Positions 1 to 7,253 of a DNA stretch of 64,000 bases are shown here, one piece after another. The position numbers and the translations under genes were made by a program. The stretch is taken from positions 1 to 64,000 of the forward strand of contig JANNIH010000075.1 in the NCBI GenBank assembly GCA_031404815.1, written 5' to 3'. Origin of the DNA: DASYKS01 sp031404815. GTDB taxonomy: Bacteria; Acidobacteriota; Thermoanaerobaculia; Multivoradales; UBA5704. The notes beneath the pieces are model-generated. The model worked only from the letters and a program-made list of their open reading frames with translations, had not been told where the DNA came from and did no database searches. Position 1 is the stretch's first letter. Each line of letters opens with the position of its first letter.

Positions 1-86
1 GGGCGTTGTTCCGACCGGGGTGGCTTTGGGTTTTGGCGGCGACCCGTCGCCGCGAACAACGCGCCGACGCGTGGGCCCACTACAAA

Positions 87-767
87 CTAGGTCAGCGCCG
101 CCGCGAACTCCCCTGCGGCCCGCACCCGGAGGTCCGCCGTCATTCCCCGCTGCTCCTCCGGCGTCGCAAAGCCCCACTCGACCAGAGCGAAGCGACAACC
201 GGCGGTCTCGGCGGTCTCGGCGTCGAAACGGCTGTCGCCGACGAGCAACAAGCCCCCAACCGGGACACCGAAGAGGCCGGCGATGTGGATCAGTCCCGCC
301 GGATCGGGCTTGCGGGTGGGCAAGGTATCTCCGCCTACGACAACCTGAAAATATCGAGCGAGGCCGAGCCCTTCGAGGATTACGCGTGAGATCCGCTCGC
401 CCTTGTTGGTGAGCACGGCGAGCGGGAAGCGTGGGGCAAGCTCGGCGAGCAGCTCGGGGATTCCCGGGTAGGGAACGGTCGCATCCAGGCAAACTTGCCG
501 ATAAAAGCTCTGGTACGAGGAAAACGCCGTCTCGAAGCGCTCGGCCGGGAACGCCGGGCCGAGCGCGCGGGCAACCAGCAACCGCGCCCCCTCCCCCACC
601 ATGCCGAGGATCGCAGGCACCGCAAGCGGCGCCATCCCCAGCTCGGCGCGCATCCGGTTGATCGCGGTCGCGAGATCGAGGCGCGAATCGATCAGCGTGC
701 CGTCGAGATCGAACACGATCGCCCCCGGCGGCAAGCCCGTCCCGCCCACGCTCAAGCGACTCGTCAT
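87..767 (-). CDS. gph: HAD-family phosphatase, phosphoglycolate phosphatase-like
   Basis: A 226-residue haloacid dehalogenase-like hydrolase, probably cleaving 2-phosphoglycolate or a similar small phosphoester in the cytoplasm. Visible motifs are the nucleophile motif FDLDGT (D20, D22), motif II VLTNKG, the motif III lysine in TRKPDP, and the Mg-binding GDSRFDAETAETAG. The frame stays open 22 codons further upstream, but ATG at 767 is preferred because GGGAAGAG lies just before it and the upstream residues are low-complexity. It lies 37 bp downstream of mqnD on the same strand, so the two may be cotranscribed. HAD subfamily substrates cannot be fixed from sequence alone. Confidence 0.85.
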   Translation of the reverse strand: MTSRLSVGGTGLPPGAIVFDLDGTLIDSRLDLATAINRMRAELGMAPLAVPAILGMVGEGARLLVARALGPAFPAERFETAFSSYQSFYRQVCLDATVPYPGIPELLAELAPRFPLAVLTNKGERISRVILEGLGLARYFQVVVGGDTLPTRKPDPAGLIHIAGLFGVPVGGLLLVGDSRFDAETAETAGCRFALVEWGFATPEEQRGMTADLRVRAAGEFAAALT

Positions 768-804
768 CTCTTCCCACCCCGACGCTTTTGCCTTTTTCTT
801 CCGA

Positions 805-1686
805 TCACGCCTCGATGAAATCGGCCACCACATGCTTCGGTAGCAGCCCCGCCTCGAAGCCGCGATCGAGCAGCAGCTGGACCGCCTTCTTGCCGGCGTC
901 GCCGTACCCCCGGGTCCATTCGTTGACGTACATGCCGACGAATTTGTCCGAGCGCGCCAGGTCGTCCTCCAACCCCCTTGCGTAGCGGATCGCGTAGCCG
1001 AGCGCCTCGCTCCGGTGGTCGAGCGCGTATTCGATGCTCTCCGTGAGCAGGCGGCAGAGGCGGAGCTTCACCTCTTCCGGCAGCTCGCGGCGAATGCCGT
1101 TGCAGCCGAGCGGCAGAGGGAGCCCCGTATCCCCTTTCCACCAGGCGCCGAGATCGACAACCGCCTGAAGACCCTGCTCTTGGAAGGTGAGTTGCCCTTC
1201 GTGGATGACCACCCCGGCGATCGCTTCGCCGGAGGCGACGACATCGAGGATGCGATCGAACGGCACGAGGGTGGTCCGGACCTCCGGCTGCCAGAGCCGG
1301 AGCGCGAGATGAGCGGTCGTCAGTTGGCCCGGGATCGCGATCGTCTTGCCCGCGAGATCCTCACGGGAGAGCGCTTCGCGGGTCACGACGAGCGGGCCGT
1401 AGCCATCGCCGAAACTCGCGCCCGAGGGCATGATCTGGTAGCGGGAGGCCAAGTGGGCATAGCCGTGGAAGGAGAGGGCGGTGATCTCGTATCGGCTCTC
1501 GAACGCGGCCTGGTTCAGGCTCTCAATGTCTTGCAGCACGTGCGAGATCGAAAGGCCGGAGACATCGAGCAGCCCCTGGGTGAGGGCATAGAACATGAAC
1601 GCATCGTCCGAATCGGGACTGTGCGCGATACGAACTTCGAGGGCTTTGGAGAGGGGGGTCGGCGGGGCGGCAAGGGTCTCGGTCAT
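805..1686 (-). CDS. mqnD: 1,4-dihydroxy-6-naphthoate synthase (futalosine menaquinone pathway)
   Basis: A 293-residue MqnD/MqnA-family protein with a periplasmic-binding-protein-like fold. MqnD converts cyclic de-hypoxanthine futalosine to 1,4-dihydroxy-6-naphthoate in the futalosine menaquinone route. Seen here: the N-terminal IAHSPDSDDAFMFYAL, the LSFHGYAHL segment, and the central GVVIHEGQLTF, all typical of the family. Length is normal. ATG at 1686 fits the family N-terminus. Upstream, a fragment of a TPR gene abuts the start region, so its original promoter may have been altered. It implies menaquinone respiration made without the classical MenFDHCEB pathway. Confidence 0.93.
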   Translation of the reverse strand: MTETLAAPPTPLSKALEVRIAHSPDSDDAFMFYALTQGLLDVSGLSISHVLQDIESLNQAAFESRYEITALSFHGYAHLASRYQIMPSGASFGDGYGPLVVTREALSREDLAGKTIAIPGQLTTAHLALRLWQPEVRTTLVPFDRILDVVASGEAIAGVVIHEGQLTFQEQGLQAVVDLGAWWKGDTGLPLPLGCNGIRRELPEEVKLRLCRLLTESIEYALDHRSEALGYAIRYARGLEDDLARSDKFVGMYVNEWTRGYGDAGKKAVQLLLDRGFEAGLLPKHVVADFIEA

Positions 1687-1711
1687 GGCGGCGGAAGGGT
1701 ATCAGACGGGG

Positions 1712-1840
1712 CGGCCCGTACGTCTTCTCGTCGAGCTCGAGCGCTCGACGCAGTTCCCCCTCGACGTCGGGCGGCCCCTGGGCCGCCGCAACCCAGGTCC
1801 AAAAGACCAAACGGGGAGTCACGAGGAGCTGGCGCTTCAT
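1712..1840 (-). pseudogene. 5' fragment of a secreted TPR gene
   Basis: Reading leftwards from ATG 1840, about 43 codons match the N-terminus of the TPR protein at 2649-3917: the signal peptide begins MKRQLL, and mature residues run through RRALELDEKTYG. Homology then stops and the sequence runs into the mqnD 5' region. The leader upstream (about 1851-1893) also matches the leader of the intact gene. This is a truncated duplicate left by recombination. Confidence 0.7.
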
Positions 1841-1974
1841 CGTTTCAACTCCGATCAGCGCGGTCACGCAGCCTTTGAGGCTATGGTAACAGAAGTGCCC
1901 CGGGAGGGCAGGCGCCCCCCGAGGCATTTGAAGCACTTCCGCCCCGTCCTGCCTGAGGCGAGCCAAATCACGGT

Positions 1975-1986
1975 TATACTCACGGT
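1975..1986 (+). promoter_or_regulatory. -10 box of a probable leaderless mazE promoter
   Basis: TATACT lies at 1975-1980 and is followed by six bases before ATG 1987. That places the expected start of transcription at the A of ATG. No ribosome binding site is visible. The second copy has CATACT at the same position. Confidence 0.5.
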
Positions 1987-2223
1987 ATGAAAACCGCGAT
2001 CTCAATCCCTGACACCGTGTTCGAGGAGGCGGAGCGTCTGGTGGTGGAGCTCCAGACTTCGCGCAGCCAACTCTATAGCCGGGCGCTGCAAGAGTTTGTC
2101 GCCAGACACTCACCCGAGCGTCTGACCGAAGCGATGAACCGCGTGATCGACGAGGTCGGAGGCGAAGCCGATGCTTTCAGCCGACGAGCTGCGCGCCGCG
2201 TTCTGGAGCGGGTGGAGTGGTAA
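1987..2223 (+). CDS. mazE: Type II antitoxin, MazE-like with ribbon-helix-helix N-terminus
   Basis: A 78-residue antitoxin. The N-terminal KTAISIPDTVFEEAERL is a ribbon-helix-helix DNA-binding segment of the kind found in MazE partners of MazF. The C-terminal helix, rich in Arg and Glu, would wrap the toxin. The downstream mazF overlaps it by 7 bp, which is typical translational coupling. It probably represses its own promoter with the toxin. A nearly identical copy is at 6738-6974. Confidence 0.85.
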   Translation: MKTAISIPDTVFEEAERLVVELQTSRSQLYSRALQEFVARHSPERLTEAMNRVIDEVGGEADAFSRRAARRVLERVEW

Positions 2224-2561
2224 TCGGCCAAGGAGAGATCTGGTGGGCCGATTTGGGGGAGCCGATCGGATCCGGCCCAGGTCTTCGGCGGCCCGTCGTC
2301 GTGGTTCAATGTGATGCCTTGAATCGCAGCCGAGTTGCAACCGTGGTCTGCGTACCCCTGACAAGCGTCCTCAAATGGGCCGATGCCACGGGGAATGTCC
2401 GGCTGACCGCACAATCGACCGGCCTCGAAAAAGATTCGGTGGCTAATGTCTCGCTGATCGTCTCCGTCGATAAGCAGCAGCTCACTGAATGCGTCGGCCG
2501 GCTGCCGCAGCGCTACTTGGACCAGGTGCTCGCAGGGATCGATATTCTGCTTGGGCGGTAG
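2217..2561 (+). CDS. mazF: MazF/PemK-family mRNA interferase toxin
   Basis: A 114-residue MazF toxin with GTG start. Family marks are the N-terminal GEIWWADLG, the RRPVVVVQ strand with the conserved Arg-Pro, VVCVPLTS carrying the Thr/Ser of the active site, and the C-terminal DKQQL. MazF toxins cleave mRNA at short sequences. It overlaps mazE by 7 bp and is intact, in contrast to the second copy near 7 kb. Confidence 0.9.
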   Translation: MVIGQGEIWWADLGEPIGSGPGLRRPVVVVQCDALNRSRVATVVCVPLTSVLKWADATGNVRLTAQSTGLEKDSVANVSLIVSVDKQQLTECVGRLPQRYLDQVLAGIDILLGR

Positions 2562-2648
2562 GCGCCTCGCGGCTACCTTCGCGGCCGCGGTCGCAGCGGA
2601 AACAGCGCGATGTCTTTGGGGTGGCAGGCTCCGGCGAACAGCCTTTGA

Positions 2649-3917
2649 TCACCGCCGAGCGGTCAGCTTGCTAATTTCTGCCGCGACCTCGGCGGAGGAC
2701 TTGCCCTGCTTCATGAACAGGACTCTGTAGTTGTCGATGCCGTACTTTCGATAGGGATGCTCTGACCCGGTCTGCCGGGCGTAGCCGAGGAGGATCTCGA
2801 ACTGGCGACGCAACAGCGGTTCGGCAAGGGCAAGTCGGTTGGTCGCCAGGTACAGCGAAGCCAGGTTGTTGAGGCACAGCGCCACGTTCGGATGGTCGGG
2901 ACCGTGGGTCTTCTCGGCGATCGCCACGGCACGGTGCAGCAGCCGCTCGGATTCGGGAACACGGTCCAAAGCCAGAAGCACCGTAGCCAGGTTGTTCAAG
3001 CCAGCGCCGACCGTGGGATGGTCCGGCCCAAGCGTCTTTTCGTGGATCGCGAGCGCGCGGCGCATCAACGGCTCCGCTTCGGCGAGACGGCTCGCCGCCC
3101 GGAGCAGGGAAGTCAGCTTGTCGAGGTGGCCGGCCACGTTCGGATGGTCCGGTCCGAGGCTCTTCACGTCGATCGCCAGCGAGCGCCGCAGCAGCGGCTC
3201 CGCCTCGGCGGGGCGGTTCGTATCGAGCAGTAGTGCCGAAAGGTTGTGGAGCGCGGCGGCGACGTTCGGGTGATCCGGACCGTAGCTTTTCTCGGCGATC
3301 GCGAGAGCGCGGCGCATCAGCGGCTCGGCCTGGGCCGGACGATTCGTTTCGAGGAGCAGCTGGGCCAGACTGTGGAGGATCTCTGCCAAGTTCGCATGGT
3401 CTGGCCCGTAGGTCTTCTCTTCGATCGCGAGCATGCGCCGAATCACCGGCTCCGCTTCGAGAGGACGGCGGGTCTCCAAGAGCAGCTGCGCCAGGGTGTA
3501 GAGGTTCTCCGCAACGTTCGGATGGTCCGGCCCGAAGCTTTTCTCGCTGATCGCGAGCATGCGCCGGATCACCGGCTCCGCCTCGGCGAAGCGGTTCGTC
3601 GTCAGGTAGAGCGCCAGGAGGTTGAAGAGCGCAGCGGCGGTGTGCGGATGATCCGGACCGAAGCTCTTTTCGGCGATCGCGAGAGCGCGGCGCATCAGCG
3701 GCTCGGCTTCGGCCGGACGTTTCGTTTCGAGGAGCAGCTGCCCCAGGTTGTGGAGGATCTCTCCTACTTTCGGATGGTCCCGCCCGTTCGTCTTCTCTTC
3801 GAGCGCGAGCGCTCTACGCATTTCGGCTTCGGCGCTCGGCGGCCTCTGGGCCGTCGCCGCCCAGGCCGAAAGAACCAAACAGAGAGTCGCGAGGAGCTGG
3901 CGCTTTATTTTTTTCAT
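2649..3917 (-). CDS. Secreted tetratricopeptide-repeat protein (kinesin light chain-like)
   Basis: A 422-residue exported protein. ATG 3917 is preferred over TTG 3923. The first 24 residues are a signal peptide with a hydrophobic core ending near ATAQ. The rest is about eight 42-residue TPRs built on ALAIAEKSYGPDHPNVA and LNNLAxLLxxTNR patterns, as in kinesin light chain-type repeats. Such proteins are scaffolds for protein binding; the partner is unknown. The same repeat type forms the C-terminal part of the nuclease-like protein at 8002-9591. Its leader carries a repeat shared with two other places in the region. Confidence 0.85.
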   Translation of the reverse strand: MKKIKRQLLATLCLVLSAWAATAQRPPSAEAEMRRALALEEKTNGRDHPKVGEILHNLGQLLLETKRPAEAEPLMRRALAIAEKSFGPDHPHTAAALFNLLALYLTTNRFAEAEPVIRRMLAISEKSFGPDHPNVAENLYTLAQLLLETRRPLEAEPVIRRMLAIEEKTYGPDHANLAEILHSLAQLLLETNRPAQAEPLMRRALAIAEKSYGPDHPNVAAALHNLSALLLDTNRPAEAEPLLRRSLAIDVKSLGPDHPNVAGHLDKLTSLLRAASRLAEAEPLMRRALAIHEKTLGPDHPTVGAGLNNLATVLLALDRVPESERLLHRAVAIAEKTHGPDHPNVALCLNNLASLYLATNRLALAEPLLRRQFEILLGYARQTGSEHPYRKYGIDNYRVLFMKQGKSSAEVAAEISKLTARR

Positions 3918-3963
3918 CCCCAATCAGCGCGATCACGCAGCCTTTGAGGCTATTGTAACAGAA
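3918..3963 (-). promoter_or_regulatory. Repeated TPR-gene leader with TACAAT box and AGCCT/AGGCT dyad
   Basis: On the minus strand TACAAT (3952-3957) is followed by the dyad AGCCTcaaAGGCT and a conserved stretch ending in GATTGGGG before the start codon. Closely similar copies lie at about 1851-1893, before the truncated TPR fragment, and 5881-5922, before no recognisable gene. The box is a good -10 candidate and the dyad a possible operator at the start of transcription. Confidence 0.5.
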
Positions 3964-3970
3964 TCCTGCC

Positions 3971-4123
3971 GATCGCGATCACTTGGTCGCCGAAGCCATC
4001 CGCGCCTATTTGGCCTGGCCTCGTGGCGGCGAGGATGCCTCGGACTCGGCGATCATCAACGCCAACGCGGCTGCGCTGAATGCTGAAGCGGAGGACGCCC
4101 TCTCGTATCAGTTTCCCTTGTGA
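3971..4123 (+). pseudogene. Antitoxin-like coding remnant
   Basis: An open frame of 50 codons without a start reads DRDHLVAEAIRAYLA and ends with LNAEAEDALSYQ and a stop. The composition and ending look like the C-terminus of a small type II antitoxin. The stop overlaps a GTG that begins a MazF-like N-terminus. I read this as a decayed toxin-antitoxin module; the family is not certain. Confidence 0.4.
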
Positions 4124-4270
4124 GGCGCGGCGAGCTTTACCTGGTTCAGGGAGCTTCTCGCGCGTCTCAAGACCCGCGAAAGGGTCGAGCCTAAGGAATC
4201 GATTGCGGCCTTGATCGCGGAGGAGCGAGAGGCCGTTGATCGTCTTGACCTGGGCGAAAGAAAGAAGTGA
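4120..4270 (+). pseudogene. MazF-like N-terminal remnant and overlapping coding remnant
   Basis: From GTG 4120 the frame reads MRRGELYLVQG, the usual MazF-like start, but stops at 4192-4194 after 24 codons. A second frame (4145-4270) reads RELLARLKTRERVEPKES, then IAALIAEEREAVDRLDLGE, and stops, resembling a small antitoxin tail. Both overlap, so this is likely a scrambled module rather than working genes. Confidence 0.35.
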
Positions 4271-4322
4271 TAATCTTACCTAACTACTCCAAATAAAAGC
4301 GGCGCCTACTTTCCGAGAAAAC

Positions 4323-4551
4323 ATGGACGACCATTACTTAATCCTCGGCGTTCGCCCGGACGCCACGATAGAAGAAATTAAATTTCGGTATAGATCTCAT
4401 CCAGGCGTTCCATCCAGACAGATTTAACCGCAGCCCGGAGCATCTGTCTGCAGCTGAGAAGGATTCCCAGAAAATAAACGATGCTTATGCAGTGTTGTCT
4501 GACCCGAGTAGGCGGTCTATCTTCGATTCCAGCCGTCTAGCCTCCTCGGAA
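4323..4551 (+). pseudogene. Frameshifted J-domain (DnaJ-like) gene fragment
   Basis: ATG 4323 begins MDDHYLILGVRPDATIEEIK, a J-domain helix I-II. After FRYRS the frame is lost. Continuing one base over restores LIQAFHPDRFNRSPEHLSAA, with the HPD signature, then KINDAYAVLSDPSRRSIFD, helices III-IV. The gene then runs into the end of the opposite-strand Uma2 gene. It is lower in GC than its neighbours. It is a broken, truncated cochaperone-like gene, unrelated in position to the intact dnaJ at 14296. Confidence 0.75.
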
Positions 4552-5169
4552 TCCAGAGCCAGCCAGCCTCAGCACCCTCCCTGGAGGCCAGCTACAACGC
4601 CTCATGCAGAGATCGAGCGAGATCTCGGGTCGCAGGGCGGAGCGATAGACGGCGCCGGTCGGGAGTGCGACGACGAAACGCCCGTTCTCGTTGACCAGGA
4701 ACTCGATCTGCCGCTCGGCCGGATCGACGATCCAGTACTCCCCGACGCCCGAGCGGGCGTAGAGGTCGAGCTTCAAGACACGGTCGCGGCGGGCCGTACC
4801 GGGTGAGAGGATCTCGACCAGCAGATCGGGAGCGCCCTCTATCCATCCCTGCTTGTCGCCGAGAACCGAGAGGCGATCGGCCGAGACGTAGATCACGTCC
4901 GGTTGCACAATGGAGTGTGGCGCGAGGTGGACATCGAGCGGAGCCAGGAGCGCGTAACCGCCGTTCGTTTCGGCGACCCCCTCCAGGTGTTGCCAGATCT
5001 TCGTGGCGACGAACTGGTGAGAAATCCGCAGGCGCGGCATCACGTAGAGGTTACCGAAGATCAGCTCGCAGCGGGGCTCGTCGGGAAGGTTCGCGTAGTC
5101 CGCGACCCGGCAGGGACCCGGTTCCTCGGAGAGGGTCAGCGGTGGGGCATCGAACAGGGCGACGGACAT
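4537..5169 (-). CDS. Uma2-family PD-(D/E)XK endonuclease
   Basis: A 210-residue DUF820/Uma2 protein. Visible family motifs are ELIFGNLYVMP, the catalytic QPDVIYVS (PD), GAPDLLVEILSPGT (the E-I-L strand) and KLDLYARSGVGEYWIVDP. Uma2 proteins have a restriction-endonuclease fold and are common in Acidobacteria and cyanobacteria; their role is unknown. The last 25 residues, after ISLDL, look unlike the family and overlap the J-domain fragment on the other strand, so the 3' end may have been replaced. A candidate TATGAT box lies close upstream of ATG 5169. Confidence 0.85.
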   Translation of the reverse strand: MSVALFDAPPLTLSEEPGPCRVADYANLPDEPRCELIFGNLYVMPRLRISHQFVATKIWQHLEGVAETNGGYALLAPLDVHLAPHSIVQPDVIYVSADRLSVLGDKQGWIEGAPDLLVEILSPGTARRDRVLKLDLYARSGVGEYWIVDPAERQIEFLVNENGRFVVALPTGAVYRSALRPEISLDLCMRRCSWPPGRVLRLAGSGFRGG

Positions 5170-5237
5170 TGCAGCCTGATCATACGTGACTCGCCGACCG
5201 CTGTTGTGGTATTTTAAATCTACACCGAGGCGTCCCC

Positions 5238-5504
5238 ATGCCCTTCGACTCGATCTTGTGGGACCTCGACGATGACCCGGATGGGAACGTCCAACACTGC
5301 GCAGATCATGGCGTCACTCAGGACGAAGTGGAGGAAGTGCTGATGAGCCCGGTGGATACCGACATCAGTCGATCCTCCGGACGACCGGTGGTGTTCGGCG
5401 ACACCCTTGCAGGCCGGCACCTGATGGTGGTCTACGAGGAAATCGACTCCCGCACGGCATACCCGGTGACGGCTTACGAAGTCCCAAGGAGGCATCGACG
5501 ATGA
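5238..5504 (+). CDS. BrnT-like/DUF4258-type putative toxin
   Basis: An 88-residue protein reading WDLDDDPDGNVQHCADHGVT, then EEVEEVL, RPVVFGDTLAGRHLMVVYEE and YPVTAYEV. The H-x-V-x-x-E-V-E-E-V-L helix followed by a strand-rich half is the BrnT/RelE-like layout. It overlaps the downstream XRE gene by 4 bp (ATGA), the layout of a toxin-first toxin-antitoxin pair. RNase activity is inferred from the family only. Confidence 0.65.
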   Translation: MPFDSILWDLDDDPDGNVQHCADHGVTQDEVEEVLMSPVDTDISRSSGRPVVFGDTLAGRHLMVVYEEIDSRTAYPVTAYEVPRRHRR

Positions 5505-5839
5505 AACCACAGCGGCTGACACGCGATCGGCTCCTTTCACCCGAAGAGGCCGCGAATTACCGAGAGATCCGGACGAAGGTTGCCGAGGAGTTGCCCGACT
5601 TGGTCGGCCGGCATCACGAGCGCATGGCGACCATCGACCAGGTGACGGACCTCGTCAAGGAACTGAAGACGGCGCGCGAGGCTCAGGGATTGAGCCTGGC
5701 GGATCTGACCCGTCTGACCGGGATGGATCGGTCGGCCCTTTCAAAGCTCGAGACCGGCCAACGCCTGAACCCTACCTTCGAGACTCTCGTTCGCTACGCA
5801 GAGGCCGTCGGCAAACGTCTGGTCGTCTCTCTGGCATAA
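5501..5839 (+). CDS. XRE-family HTH protein, probable antitoxin
   Basis: A 112-residue protein. Residues 1-50 are helical with no recognised domain. Residues 50-105 are an XRE/Cro HTH: LKTAREAQGLSLADLTRLTG, MDRSALSKLETGQRLNP, TFETLVRYAEAVGKRL. It is coupled to the BrnT-like gene and presumably neutralises it and represses the pair. A divergent promoter region (5170-5237) separates the pair from the Uma2 gene. Confidence 0.75.
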   Translation: MKPQRLTRDRLLSPEEAANYREIRTKVAEELPDLVGRHHERMATIDQVTDLVKELKTAREAQGLSLADLTRLTGMDRSALSKLETGQRLNPTFETLVRYAEAVGKRLVVSLA

Positions 5840-5908
5840 GCGCGCGAGCCCTGGTCCCTCGGCGCGCCAATGGCCTCACCCCAACCGCCGCTCGCAGCCT
5901 TTGCGTCC

Positions 5909-6658
5909 ATTGTAACCGAGGGACCGCGGGGAGGCACAGGCCGTGGCGGCTCGGACGCCTGAACGGGCCCGAAACGCCTAAACCCAGCAAAATCGGGCCT
6001 TCCGGAGATCGCGACCGAAGTCCCCGCGTTCGCGACCGGATTCCCGGGCACCCCGAGCGAGGCCAGAGAGACCCGGACCGAGCTCGGCGTGTCCGGCGTT
6101 CCGGTCCGAGCGTTCCAAGGTAGGTGCGAGCGTTCACGAGTTGGATCGCGGGGTTCGGGACCGAATTGCTGGAGACCCGGAGCGAGGTGCGAAAGGACCG
6201 GAGCGAACGCGCGGAGATCGCCGCCGAGCTGCGAGCTGTCGAAAGTAGGTGGGAAACCCTGCGCTCCGGGTCGCGACGTTCGGGACCGGATTGCCTAACA
6301 CGCAGAACGCGCCGGGAGAGGCTCGCAACCACCTGGCGGAAATCGAGACCGAGGTCGGAGCTTTCCAAAATCGGCGCGGCCGGTCGCGAACCGGGTCGCG
6401 GCAATCGGGACCGATTTGTGGGACACCCAGAACGATCAGCGACAAGCTCAGGGCCGGTGCGCGATGAACATGACCGAGGTCTGCGCCGTCTGTAGGGGGT
6501 GTGCGCGGTCGCGAGTTGGGCCGCGGTGATCGGAACCCCGGCGCTGAAGATCTCGAACGGGCTTCTTGTTCCTTGGGAGCCGCTTTGGGGAACCGGGAGC
6601 GAGCGTGTGGTGACTTCCGCTGAATTTTGGCCGGCCGGAGGCTGGAGCCGATCGGGGG
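5909..6658. repeat. Degenerate 125-bp tandem repeat, about five to six units
   Basis: The GACCGRATT boundary recurs at 6034, 6159, 6284 and 6409, exactly 125 bp apart. CGAGTTGG at 6137 recurs at 6512, three periods later, so a fifth unit is present. Each unit ends in GGGTCGCG-like sequence and TCGG. The outer parts (5909-6033 and 6534-6658) are weaker. 125 is not a multiple of three, so it does not encode a repeat protein in one frame. No gene was recognised between 5840 and 6737. Confidence 0.8.
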
Positions 6659-6661
6659 GGT

Positions 6662-7253
6662 AGGCGCCCCCGGGGCATCTGAAGCACTTCCAGCTCGACC
6701 TGCTGGGGGCGAGCCAAATCACGGACATACTCACGGTATGAAAACCGCGATCTCAATCCCTGACACCGTGTTCGAGGAGGCGGAGCGCTTGGTGGCGGAG
6801 CTCCAAACTTCGCGCAGCCAGCTCTATAGCCGGGCGCTGCAAGAGTTTGACGCTCGGCACTCACCCGAGCGTCTGACCGAAGCGATGAACCGCGTGATCG
6901 ACGAGGTCGGAGGCGAAGCCGATGCTTTCAGCCGGCGAGCGGCGCGGCGCGTCCTGGAGCGGGTGGAGTGGTAATCGGCCAAGGAGAGATCTGGTGGGCC
7001 GATTTGGGGGAGCTGATCGGATCCGGCCCAGGGCTTCGGCGACCCGTCGTCGTCGTTCAATGTGATGCCTTGAATCGCAGCCGAGTCGCAACCGTGGTGT
7101 GCGTACCCTTGACGAGCGTCCTCAAATGGGCCGACGCCATGGGGAATGTCCGGCTGACCGCGGAATCGACCGGCCTCGAAAAAGATTCGGTGGCCAATGT
7201 CTCGCTGATCGTCGCCGTTGATAAGCAGCAGCTCACTGAATGCGTCGGCCGGC
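6662..7253 (+). repeat. Copy B of the 592-bp mazEF duplication
   Basis: Matches 1911-2502 at a constant offset of 4751. Homology stops at 7253, inside mazF, exactly where the minus-strand family gene of 7255-7684 begins to look genuine. This is a clean recombination junction. Confidence 0.9.
6738..6974 (+). CDS. mazE: Type II antitoxin, second mazE copy
   Basis: A 78-residue protein differing at a few positions from the antitoxin at 1987-2223 (for example AELQTSRSQ instead of VELQTSRSQ). The ribbon-helix-helix start and the 7-bp overlap with the following mazF are conserved. With its own toxin truncated, it could act as an orphan antitoxin against the intact MazF copy. The start is fixed by identity to copy A. 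Confidence 0.8.
   Translation: MKTAISIPDTVFEEAERLVAELQTSRSQLYSRALQEFDARHSPERLTEAMNRVIDEVGGEADAFSRRAARRVLERVEW

Larger units (their letters stand above)
1911..2502 (+). repeat. Copy A of a 592-bp mazEF duplication
   Basis: This segment aligns without net gaps to 6662-7253 (constant offset 4751). It covers the mazE promoter, all of mazE, and mazF up to codon 95. The copies differ at scattered positions. Copy A keeps the complete mazF; copy B breaks off within it. Confidence 0.9.

Noticed and set aside
5772..6734. 320-codon minus-strand frame through the 125-bp repeat
   Set aside because: Arg/Ser/Pro-rich, no repeat in the protein at the DNA period in one frame, no ribosome site.
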